Part shown: positions 28,856 through 36,200 of the stretch, one piece after another
Numbering within the stretch: the first letter of the stretch is position 1
How the letters are laid out: each line of letters begins with the position of its first letter
Origin: a virus
IMG/VR virus record: IMGVR_UViG_3300021959_007301
Coordinates: 1 to 64,000 of that record
Direction: 5' to 3' (one strand)
Length of the DNA stretch: 64,000 bases
Made by a program: the position numbers and the translations under genes
Notes under the pieces: generated by a model
Told to the model about the DNA's origin: nothing
Database searches by the model: none
What the model saw: only the letters and a program-made list of their open reading frames with translations

Positions 28856-30271
28856 ATGGCAACAGTAATTCAAATTAAAAGAAGTACTGGGGTTTCTGCA
28901 CCTACTACGTCAGACCTTTCAGAAGGAGAATTGGCGTATATTCAGGACAGAAGTAACAGTGGTGCTGGTGCAAAACTTTTCATAGAATCAGTTGACTCCG
29001 ACAATAGTACTCCATTAATCCATGCGATTGGTGGTAAGTTCTATACCGATATTATTGATGGTTCATCTGCTACACCAGCAGATTTCAAAGTCGGTAACGG
29101 TTCAACATCAGGTGGTTCTGTAAAGTTTTACGAAGATTCGGACAATGGTGTTCACTTCGTTGCACTTAAGTCGCCAGACTCAGTCGCTTCAGACTTAACT
29201 TTTGTACTTCCAGCATCAGATGGTAGTGCAAACCAAGTATTAGGAACAGACGGTTCAGGTAACCTATCTTTCCTTTCAACAACATCAACACTTGCAGGTG
29301 CATCTGACTCAGATATCTCTACTCCATCATCAGGACAAATCCTTGTTCATGACGGTTCAGATTCATTTGACAACGTAACACTAAGTGGAGACGTGACACT
29401 TGCATCTAATGGTGCAGTCACAATCGCTTCTAACGCAGTTGAAGTCGGTATGATTGACTTCTTAGTTGACGAAGATGACATGAACTCTGATTCAGATGTC
29501 AAAGTCCCTTCACAACAATCTGTTAAAGCATACGTTGATTCACAAGTAACTGCTCAAGATTTAGACGTTGCTGGTGATTCAGGAACAGGTGCAATTGATT
29601 TAGATTCACAATCATTAACGATTGCTGGTACATCTAATGAGATTGAAACATCTGCTTCAGGACAAACAATAACAATCGGTTTACCTAATGACGTAACAGT
29701 AGGAAATGACCTAACAGTTACAGGAAACTTAACAGTTTCAGGAACAACCACAACTGTAGACTCAACAACAGTATCAATTGCAGACCCTGTATTTGAAATT
29801 GGTGACGATTCTGCAGACGACAACCTCGATAGAGGTATTAAATTCAAATATAACGATGGATCTGCTAAAGTAGGTTTCTTCGGTATGGACGAATCTAATG
29901 AGAAGTTCGTAGCATTACATGATGCAACAGACAGTTCTTCAGTATTCACAGGTACAGCAATGGATGCAGTATTTGGTGGATTAGAAGCAACAGGTCTTGC
30001 ATTATCAGGTTCAATTACTTCAGTCGATGGTGCAGCTCCAACTGCAGGTCAATTATTAATTGGTAACGGTTCTAACGGAGACATGGAACTTGCAGCTCTA
30101 ACTGCAGGCTCTAACGGTGTAACAATCACCAACGCAGACGGTTCTATAACTATTGAAAATGCGATTGCTTCTACATCACAAGTTGGTGTGGCATCATTTG
30201 CTTCTTCAGAGTTCTCAGTAACTGGTGCTGGTGAAGTTTCTATCTCCAACATAGACGGTGGTTCATTCTAA
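28856..30271 (+). CDS. Tail-fibre-like protein with GNLTVSGTTTTV shaft module
   Basis: 471 residues with ribosome binding site TTAGGAGA. The N-terminus MATVIQIKRSTG then APTTSDLSEGELAYIQD is the fibre attachment domain also present in the next gene. Near residue 285 is LTVTGNLTVSGTTTTVDSTT, the shaft module shared with the 31629 and 32792 genes, followed by a DNLDRGIKFKYND ... GFFGMDE domain. The body is Ser/Thr/Asp/Gly-rich. Probably a host-range-related fibre. Confidence 0.75.
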   Translation: MATVIQIKRSTGVSAPTTSDLSEGELAYIQDRSNSGAGAKLFIESVDSDNSTPLIHAIGGKFYTDIIDGSSATPADFKVGNGSTSGGSVKFYEDSDNGVHFVALKSPDSVASDLTFVLPASDGSANQVLGTDGSGNLSFLSTTSTLAGASDSDISTPSSGQILVHDGSDSFDNVTLSGDVTLASNGAVTIASNAVEVGMIDFLVDEDDMNSDSDVKVPSQQSVKAYVDSQVTAQDLDVAGDSGTGAIDLDSQSLTIAGTSNEIETSASGQTITIGLPNDVTVGNDLTVTGNLTVSGTTTTVDSTTVSIADPVFEIGDDSADDNLDRGIKFKYNDGSAKVGFFGMDESNEKFVALHDATDSSSVFTGTAMDAVFGGLEATGLALSGSITSVDGAAPTAGQLLIGNGSNGDMELAALTAGSNGVTITNADGSITIENAIASTSQVGVASFASSEFSVTGAGEVSISNIDGGSF

Positions 30272-30300
30272 CAATAATTAATCGTTTATAGGAGTAGCAA

Positions 30301-31125
30301 ATGGCAACAGTAATTCAATTTAAGAGAAGTTCGACTCAAGGTTCTTCGCCGACCACTGGTGATTTATCACTCGGTGAATTAGCGATTAATACATATCATG
30401 GTAGGGTCTATACTGAGGCAGATAATGGAACAGCTTCTATTGTAGAAGTTGGTTCAAATCCTGCAACTCTTACTGTTAACGATGCGTACTCTTTTCCAAC
30501 AAGTGATGGTAACTCTAACGAAGCATTAACAACTGATGGTTCAGGACAGTTAAGTTTCACTGCACTTCCTTCATCAGGAATTGAAACTTTCACCTATTCA
30601 ATCACATCTACTGGTACAGGTATCAGTGGTGCAGATGATAATTCAAACACACTTCAGTACCAAGTAGGTTCTGAACAAGTTTTTATTAATGGTGTTAAGT
30701 TAATAAGTGGTTCAGACTATACTGCAACTTCATCAACCGTAATAACCCTTGCAGAAAATGCTGTAAATGGTGATACAGTTGAAGTCGTTGCAATAACCGA
30801 CACACAAAATCTTGTGCAAGGTTATTATACGGCTAACACTTTCAGTGCAACAACTGCTGACCAAGTTTTATCATCCAATGGAGTCGCAAACAAAGCGATT
30901 AAGTATGTTATAAATGCAACTCACGCCTCTGCAGGAACACATGCTGCAGAAGTATTGTTGATTAACGATGGTACGAATGCATATTTCATCCAATACGGTG
31001 ACGTGTATTCATCATCATCATTGTTCTCACTTAGTTCAGATGTGAATTCAGGTAACATGAGACTTCTCATTACACCTGCAAACACTGACACTACAGTTGA
31101 TACTTTCCAAATTAGGCATTCATAG
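30301..31125 (+). CDS. Tail-fibre-like protein with exchangeable C-terminal domain (copy 1)
   Basis: 274 residues, ribosome binding site ATAGGAGT. The N-terminus MATVIQFKRSST ... TTGDLSLGELAINTYHGRVY copies that of the preceding gene. Residues 95-185 hold a beta domain (QVFINGVKLISGSDYTATSS). The last 80 residues (HAAEVLLINDGTNAYFIQYG, then GNMRLLITPAN) recur in the next two genes. It looks like a short fibre or tip protein. Confidence 0.72.
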   Translation: MATVIQFKRSSTQGSSPTTGDLSLGELAINTYHGRVYTEADNGTASIVEVGSNPATLTVNDAYSFPTSDGNSNEALTTDGSGQLSFTALPSSGIETFTYSITSTGTGISGADDNSNTLQYQVGSEQVFINGVKLISGSDYTATSSTVITLAENAVNGDTVEVVAITDTQNLVQGYYTANTFSATTADQVLSSNGVANKAIKYVINATHASAGTHAAEVLLINDGTNAYFIQYGDVYSSSSLFSLSSDVNSGNMRLLITPANTDTTVDTFQIRHS

Positions 31126-31138
31126 GAGGAGATGAATA

Positions 31139-31549
31139 ATGGCAAAGACAAAAGCATTTGAAATTGCAGAATTGATTAGACACCTTCGATATGATGCTGA
31201 TACAGACGAGATTGTAACTGATAAGGTAACTCAAGACAAAAACAAAAAGAGGGGTAATGCAACAAAAACCTCTACTGACGAATTTGCTCTTGATACTTTT
31301 GCAAAATCAGATTACAGAGCTGGACGATATATCGTTGCAATGTCTGAAGGATCAAAGTATCACTCAACTGAAATCGTGTTAGTTCACGATGGAAGTAGTG
31401 TAACAATGACACAATATGGCACACTTAAATCACACTCGTTAGCAACCTTTGATGCAGACATTTCAGGATCAGACGTAAGACTGCTCGTGACACCTGCATC
31501 CACAAGTTCTACAGTGATTAAATTCGATAGAACAGTAGTCGAAGCATAA
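31139..31549 (+). CDS. Short fibre protein with exchangeable C-terminal domain (copy 2)
   Basis: 136 residues with a strong ribosome binding site (TAGGAGGAG). The first 50 residues are a basic helical start (KAFEIAELIRHLRYDADTDE), and the rest is the C-terminal domain shared with its neighbours (STEIVLVHDGSSVTMTQYG, then SDVRLLVTPAS ... VIKF). It is thus an attachment piece joined directly to the domain, with no shaft. A strong terminator follows. Confidence 0.72.
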   Translation: MAKTKAFEIAELIRHLRYDADTDEIVTDKVTQDKNKKRGNATKTSTDEFALDTFAKSDYRAGRYIVAMSEGSKYHSTEIVLVHDGSSVTMTQYGTLKSHSLATFDADISGSDVRLLVTPASTSSTVIKFDRTVVEA

Positions 31550-31571
31550 AATCAAAAAATGCAATCTAGAT

Positions 31572-31598
31572 GGGGGACTTTATGTCCCCCTTCTTTTA
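31572..31598 (+). terminator. Rho-independent terminator after the 31139 gene
   Basis: GGGGGAC (31572-31578) pairs with GTCCCCC (31584-31590) around a 5-nt loop, followed by TTCTTTTAT. It separates two fibre transcription units; the next begins at the promoter 31616-31623. Confidence 0.88.
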
Positions 31599-31615
31599 TA
31601 TGCACGGTAAAAATG

Positions 31616-31623
31616 ACTAAATA
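31616..31623 (+). promoter_or_regulatory. Late promoter ACTAAATA placed to give a leaderless mRNA (31629 gene)
   Basis: Variant late octamer 5 nt (GTATA) before the ATG at 31629, just after the terminator. No Shine-Dalgarno precedes the ATG, so this gene depends on this promoter and on leaderless initiation. Confidence 0.68.
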
Positions 31624-31628
31624 GTATA

Positions 31629-32462
31629 ATGGCAACGAAACATAAACTTATTGCAGACTTGGGACTTGCAACTAACGGTGACTTGAGTGTTGATGGAAAC
31701 GCAACAATTACAGGAAACTTAACGGTTAATGGTACGACAATTACCATTAACTCTACTACCACATCAGTTGAAGACAGTTTATTAGAACTTGCAAATCAGA
31801 ACACTTCTAGTGACACTATAGATATTGGTTTCTATGGTAACTATGATGATGGTTTATCAGATGATGCAAGTGAGTATACAGGTCTATTCAGAGATGCATC
31901 AGATTCCACATGGAAACTCTTTGATGGTCTAGAAGTCGAGCCAGGAACAACGGTAGACACTACAGGTTCAGGATATGCAAAGGCAGCACTAGAAGTTGGT
32001 GATTTAACTGCAACGACACTCAATGTATCAAACAGTATCACTGGTGCAAGTATATCATACCCAACATCAGACGGAACAAGCGGACAGGTTCTTACAACCA
32101 ATGGCAGTGGAACATTAACATTTCAAGATGCAGGAAGTGGACTTAGTGAAGGTAGTGTAACAACTACATCAACTTCTGAAACAAATTTAGATACATGGTC
32201 TTCTTCAACGTATCGATCCGTTAAATATACTATATCAATTTCAGATAGTACTGCAGGTGATTACGAAATGACTGAGATACATGTACTACACGATGGTACA
32301 AATGCATATTTCTCTCAATTCGGTACTGTACTTGCAGGAACCACGAGTGAATTAGTATCTTTTGGTGTTGATATCAGTGGTGGGGATGTGAGATTAAGAA
32401 TTACACCTGCTTCTACAAACTCTACTGCAATAAAGTTTAAAAAAATTGAAATTGGGGTGTAG
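31629..32462 (+). CDS. Tail-fibre protein with shaft module and exchangeable C-terminal domain (copy 3)
   Basis: 277 residues. Residues 18-45 are the shaft module ATITGNLTVNGTTITINST. A middle part (DASEYTGLFRDASDSTWKLF) follows, and the last 85 residues are the domain shared with the two preceding genes (MTEIHVLHDGTNAYFSQFG, then GDVRLRITPASTNSTAIKF). With an upstream terminator and a leaderless-type promoter it is an independent transcription unit. Confidence 0.75.
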   Translation: MATKHKLIADLGLATNGDLSVDGNATITGNLTVNGTTITINSTTTSVEDSLLELANQNTSSDTIDIGFYGNYDDGLSDDASEYTGLFRDASDSTWKLFDGLEVEPGTTVDTTGSGYAKAALEVGDLTATTLNVSNSITGASISYPTSDGTSGQVLTTNGSGTLTFQDAGSGLSEGSVTTTSTSETNLDTWSSSTYRSVKYTISISDSTAGDYEMTEIHVLHDGTNAYFSQFGTVLAGTTSELVSFGVDISGGDVRLRITPASTNSTAIKFKKIEIGV

Positions 32463-32479
32463 TTTAAACATCACAAACT

Positions 32480-32487
32480 CATAAATA
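32480..32487 (+). promoter_or_regulatory. T4-type late promoter, CATAAATA (32532 gene)
   Basis: One mismatch to the late octamer, giving a leader of about 39 nt. The ATG at 32532 has only a weak TATAGGA upstream. Confidence 0.72.
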
Positions 32488-32531
32488 CAAGTGTTAAACC
32501 ACACTTTTAAGTTTTATAGGACACACAAAAC

Positions 32532-32792
32532 ATGGCAACACAGAATACATTTGTTATAGAGTACGGATTGACAGTGGGTTCTACAGAGGTTATCAATAGT
32601 TCAGGTAAACTACAGGCAACTGCATTATCAGAATTAGACACAGATAGTCTTTCAGAAGGTTCCACGAATCAATACTTTTCAAACACAAGAGCAAGAGGTT
32701 CTATATCACTTGCTACTGGAGAATCAAATTTAAGTTATAATTCATCTACTGGTGAACTTTCATTACCAACAGTTGATGGGGGTAGTATCTAA
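32532..32792 (+). CDS. Mini fibre protein, short relative of the next gene
   Basis: 86 residues. The N-terminus (FVIEYGLTVGSTEVINSSGK) and C-terminus (LSEGSTNQYFSNTRARGSIS, then LSYNSSTGELSLP) match the beginning and the C-terminal part of the adjoining 505-residue fibre. It looks like that fibre with its shaft removed, from either an internal deletion after duplication or a functional connector. It overlaps the next gene by one base. Confidence 0.7.
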   Translation: MATQNTFVIEYGLTVGSTEVINSSGKLQATALSELDTDSLSEGSTNQYFSNTRARGSISLATGESNLSYNSSTGELSLPTVDGGSI

Positions 32793-34309
32793 TGGCAGGG
32801 GAAAAGAATTTTATAATCAAGAATGGTCTGACCGTTGGTAACGTAGAGGTTATCGATAGTTCAGGTAACATCACTGCAAGTGGTGTTGGTGCTGCCGTTC
32901 AAGAAGCAATCGCAGACAAAATCGGTGGTATTATTCAGGGTTCAGGTTCAACCACAGTAACCTATGATGATACAAACGATACTATCACGATTTCATCAAC
33001 TGGTAAGACAGAAGAAGAGATTCAAGATATAGTTGGTGGTCAATTAGTAACCAACGGTTCACATACAAACATTACTGCATCTTACGATGATGCAGGAGAC
33101 GGTGCAGTTGACCTTGTAATTTCAGATGCAACAATTCAATCTAAAATTACTGCTGGAACTGGTGTTTCAGTTTCAAGTGGTGAAGTTAGTATCGGTCAGG
33201 CAGTAGGAACTTCAGATTCACCTTCATTTGCAGGTATGACACTTACAGGTGCATCAACAGTTTCAGGACATATTCTTCCAAGTGCAGATGTTACCTACGA
33301 CTTAGGTTCAGCATCGTATCAATGGAGAGACGTATATGTCGGGTCAGGGTCACTTTATGTTAACGGACAAAAAGTATTAGAAGATAGTTCAGGAACAATC
33401 GTTGTTTCTGCTGACAGTGACCAAAACCTTCAAATGAAAACTGCTGGTAGTGGTGACATTGAGTTCAACCCATCAGGTACAGGTATCATTCAAGCAAAAG
33501 GTACACTTCAAATGTTGGATGGTGAAACAATCACCAACAGTGCAGGTAACGATGTAGAGTTTGGAAACAATATCAGTGTAAACCAAATTGCATCAAGAAG
33601 TGCAGATACTAACTTAGTATTAAGTGGTAATGGAACAGGTAATGTTACACTTAACGATACAGTTGTAATTACTGGAGACCTTACAGTTTCAGGTACAACA
33701 ACTACTGTTAACTCAGAAACAATCAACCTTGCAGATAACATTCTAAATTTAAACTCTGATTTCACATCAGGTTCACCTACTCAAGATGCTGGTTTAAGTA
33801 TCTCAAGAGGTGGTTCAGCTGCAAAAACATTCTTATGGGATGAGACCAACGATAGATGGACAGTCGGTTCAGAGTCTATGGTTGCAGCAACATTTATTGG
33901 TAACTTAACTGGAGATGTAACTGGAACAGTTTCAGATATTTCAAACCATGATACAGACGATGTTTCTGAAGGCTCAACCAATTTATATCATACTACTGCA
34001 AGAGCAAGAGGTTCAATCTCTGCTGGTGGTGATTTATCATACAACAGTTCAACTGGTGTAGTATCATTTACTGAAAGAACAGATTCAGAAGTACAAGGAT
34101 TAATCACTGCAGGAACTGGTGTTTCAGTTTCTTCAGGTCAGGTAAGTATCGGACAGGCAGTTTCAACATCATCAAACGTAGAGTTTACACAAATTAGTAC
34201 AAACTATGCCAACAATAGTGGTGCTGTTGCAAGGAATATACATCAATCAACTTCTACACCTTCATCAGGTGATGGTGCAGTTGGTGACTTGTGGATTTAC
34301 TACGCATAA
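32792..34309 (+). CDS. Tail-fibre protein with shaft module
   Basis: 505 residues. The N-terminus NFIIKNGLTVGNVEVIDSSG is the attachment domain. Near residue 165 is ILPSADVTYDLGSASYQWRD, a motif common in phage fibres. Near 290 is VVITGDLTVSGTTTTVNSET, the shared shaft module. STNLYHTTARARGSIS and YNSSTGVVSF come next. The end (SSGDGAVGDLWIYYA) is short. Likely a long fibre or its distal half. Confidence 0.78.
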   Translation: MAGEKNFIIKNGLTVGNVEVIDSSGNITASGVGAAVQEAIADKIGGIIQGSGSTTVTYDDTNDTITISSTGKTEEEIQDIVGGQLVTNGSHTNITASYDDAGDGAVDLVISDATIQSKITAGTGVSVSSGEVSIGQAVGTSDSPSFAGMTLTGASTVSGHILPSADVTYDLGSASYQWRDVYVGSGSLYVNGQKVLEDSSGTIVVSADSDQNLQMKTAGSGDIEFNPSGTGIIQAKGTLQMLDGETITNSAGNDVEFGNNISVNQIASRSADTNLVLSGNGTGNVTLNDTVVITGDLTVSGTTTTVNSETINLADNILNLNSDFTSGSPTQDAGLSISRGGSAAKTFLWDETNDRWTVGSESMVAATFIGNLTGDVTGTVSDISNHDTDDVSEGSTNLYHTTARARGSISAGGDLSYNSSTGVVSFTERTDSEVQGLITAGTGVSVSSGQVSIGQAVSTSSNVEFTQISTNYANNSGAVARNIHQSTSTPSSGDGAVGDLWIYYA

Positions 34310-34312
34310 ATA
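34305..34312 (+). promoter_or_regulatory. T4-type late promoter, CATAAATA (34344 repeat gene)
   Basis: The octamer overlaps the stop of the preceding fibre gene and gives a leader of about 26 nt before the ATG at 34344 (weak site GTGAGGA). Confidence 0.75.
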
Positions 34313-34343
34313 ATTGCGTAGATTAGTGAGGATAAAAACATAA

Positions 34344-35315
34344 ATGGCGTCAGGTAATCAAAGCGTAAAAACACCTACAGGGTGGAGTGCTACAAGAGGT
34401 GCATGGGTAAAAACTGCACAAGGTACTTGGAGTGCTGTAAAACAAATTTACATCAAAACTCCTACTGGTTGGAATGACGCTTCAGGTCAAGAGTTAACTC
34501 AACAACCTTATCCGTACATTGCAAATGGTCAGTATCCATATATTGCTAATGCACAACAACCTTATCCGTACATTGCAAATGGACAAACACCATATATTGC
34601 AGATGCACAACAACCTTATCCTTATATAGCAAATGCACAATCACCATATATTGCTGATGCACAACAACCTTATCCTTACATTGCAAATGCACAGTCACCT
34701 TATATTGCAAATGGTCAGACACCATTTACGTATCAACATAGACAACCATTTACATATGCTAGACAAGGTCAGACACCATTTACGTATCAACATAGACAAC
34801 CTGTAACATATGCTAGACAAGGACAAACTCCTTTCACATATCAAAACAGACAACCGTTTACCTATCAACATAGGTCACCGTTTACCTATCAACATAGGTC
34901 ACCGTTTACATACAACCATAGGTCTCCATTTACATACAGAAACCCTGTGTCTGCACAAGAACCTAATATTAGAAATGGTCAAACACCGTTCACTTATAGT
35001 GCAAGGTATCCTGCAAATGCTCGATATCCAGCAAACGGTCAAACACCGTTCACTTATAGTGCAAGGTATCCTGCAAATGCAAGACAACCAGTAGCATTTA
35101 GGTCACCGTTTACATATCGTGTACCTTATATTGCTAATGCAAGACAACCAAACAGTGCAAGGAACCCATTTACCTATCGTGTGCCTTATATTGCAAACGC
35201 AAGACAACCAAGTACAGCACAACAACCGTATACGTATAACTTCAGACAGAATGTTGTATACTTCTACGGTGGTGGTGGCGGCGGTGGCGGTTTCTTCCCA
35301 CAACAATTGAAATAA
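34344..35315 (+). CDS. Repeat-built tail protein 3 (PYIANAQ/PFTY repeats, polyglycine end)
   Basis: 323 residues. Residues 1-50 are a distinct basic start with two TPTGW motifs. Residues 52-305 are 8/10-residue repeats: PYIANAQ types first, then PFTYQHRQ/PFTYARQGQT, then RYPANARYPANGQ and RVPYIANARQP types. The C-terminus has eight consecutive glycines followed by FFPQQLK, reminiscent of polyglycine-containing receptor-binding tips. Several repeats are near-identical at DNA level here (periods 24, 54 and 60 nt). Confidence 0.8.
   Translation: MASGNQSVKTPTGWSATRGAWVKTAQGTWSAVKQIYIKTPTGWNDASGQELTQQPYPYIANGQYPYIANAQQPYPYIANGQTPYIADAQQPYPYIANAQSPYIADAQQPYPYIANAQSPYIANGQTPFTYQHRQPFTYARQGQTPFTYQHRQPVTYARQGQTPFTYQNRQPFTYQHRSPFTYQHRSPFTYNHRSPFTYRNPVSAQEPNIRNGQTPFTYSARYPANARYPANGQTPFTYSARYPANARQPVAFRSPFTYRVPYIANARQPNSARNPFTYRVPYIANARQPSTAQQPYTYNFRQNVVYFYGGGGGGGGFFPQQLK
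34713..34820 (+). repeat. Near-identical tandem repeat, period 54 nt
   Basis: GGTCAGACACCATTTACGTA recurs at 34713 and 34767, with nearly the whole 54-nt unit (18 residues) repeated in frame. It lies inside repeat protein 3. Confidence 0.75.
34979..35080 (+). repeat. Near-identical tandem repeat, period 60 nt
   Basis: The stretch starting GTCAAACACCGTTCACTTAT near 34979 is repeated 60 nt later with about 40 identical bases, encoding TPFTYSARYPANAR twice. It indicates recent duplication within repeat protein 3. Confidence 0.75.
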
Positions 35316-35333
35316 TGAGGATTATAAAGTAAA

Positions 35334-36161
35334 ATGGCAACAGGTTTTTATAGGACGATAACAACAGGAAATGCGAGAAGCACGATAAACGTGCAGACTC
35401 CGTTTACCTATAATGCTAGGTATCCTGCATCAGCACAACAACCGTTTACGTTCCAAAACCCATTTACGTATTCCAATAGATATCCTGCATCAGCACAACA
35501 ACCTGTAACTTATCGGTCACCGTTTACATATCGTGTGCCTTATATTGCTAATGCAAGACAACCGTTTACCTATAGAGTACCATTTACATATAGGGTTCCT
35601 TATATTGCTAATGCAAGACAACCGTTTACATACAACTATAGGTCACCATTTACCTATAGAAACCCTGTGTCTGCACAAGAACCAAATATAAGGTCTGCAC
35701 AAGAACCAAATATAAGGTCAGCACAAGAACCTAACATTAGAAATGCACAAAGTCCATATATTGCATCAGCACAACAACCGTACCCATATATTGCAAATGC
35801 ACAATCGCCTTATATTGCTAATGCACAACAACCGTATCCTTACATTGCAAATGGACAATACCCATATATTGCTAGTGCAAGACAACCGTTTACATATCAA
35901 CATAGACAACCAGTGACATATGCAAGACAGGGTCAAACACCTTTCACCTATCAGCATAGACAACCAGTGACATATGCAAGACAGGGTCAAACACCTTTCA
36001 CCTATCAAAATAGACAACCATTTACTTATGCACGTCAAGGTCAAACACCATTTACCTATCAACATAGACAACCGTTTACCTATGCAAGACAGGGTAGAAC
36101 TCCAGTTGCAAGATGGGATGGTGAATTATCACAACAGTGGCCTGCAACACCTATTTCCTAG
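35334..36161 (+). CDS. Repeat-built tail protein 4 (PFTY/PYIANAQ/EPNIRSAQ repeats)
   Basis: 275 residues, 18 nt after repeat protein 3. After about 20 residues (MATGFYRTITTGNARSTINV) nearly the whole protein is repeats: RYPASAQQPF, RVPYIANARQPF, EPNIRSAQ in three copies, PYIANAQS, QPYPYIANAQ, and PFTYQHRQPVTYARQGQT copies. The C-terminal 20 residues (TPVARWDGELSQQWPATPIS) are unique. Arg is frequent and Lys practically absent. Confidence 0.8.
   Translation: MATGFYRTITTGNARSTINVQTPFTYNARYPASAQQPFTFQNPFTYSNRYPASAQQPVTYRSPFTYRVPYIANARQPFTYRVPFTYRVPYIANARQPFTYNYRSPFTYRNPVSAQEPNIRSAQEPNIRSAQEPNIRNAQSPYIASAQQPYPYIANAQSPYIANAQQPYPYIANGQYPYIASARQPFTYQHRQPVTYARQGQTPFTYQHRQPVTYARQGQTPFTYQNRQPFTYARQGQTPFTYQHRQPFTYARQGRTPVARWDGELSQQWPATPIS
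35901..36008 (+). repeat. Tandem 54-nt repeat, two nearly perfect copies
   Basis: Units 35901-35954 and 35955-36008 start CATAGACAACCAGTGACATA and differ by about one base over 54 nt (18 residues, in frame). Other repeats in the same gene differ at many synonymous positions, so this copy is recent. Confidence 0.8.
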
Positions 36162-36163
36162 TG

Positions 36164-36171
36164 ACTAAATA
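36164..36171 (+). promoter_or_regulatory. Late promoter variant, ACTAAATA (36201 gene)
   Basis: Same variant octamer as at 31616. It starts 3 nt after the repeat protein 4 stop codon, with a leader of about 24 nt to the ATG at 36201. Confidence 0.6.
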
Positions 36172-36200
36172 CTAGTAAGTTTAACAATTCGGTTTATATT

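Noticed and set aside
34700-36010. CRISPR-like appearance of the short repeats
   Set aside because: Repeats are in frame within genes, have no unique spacers, and differ by synonymous changes.
24099-36161. Diversity-generating retroelement acting on the fibre genes
   Set aside because: No reverse transcriptase, template repeat or adenine-biased variable region was found in the window.
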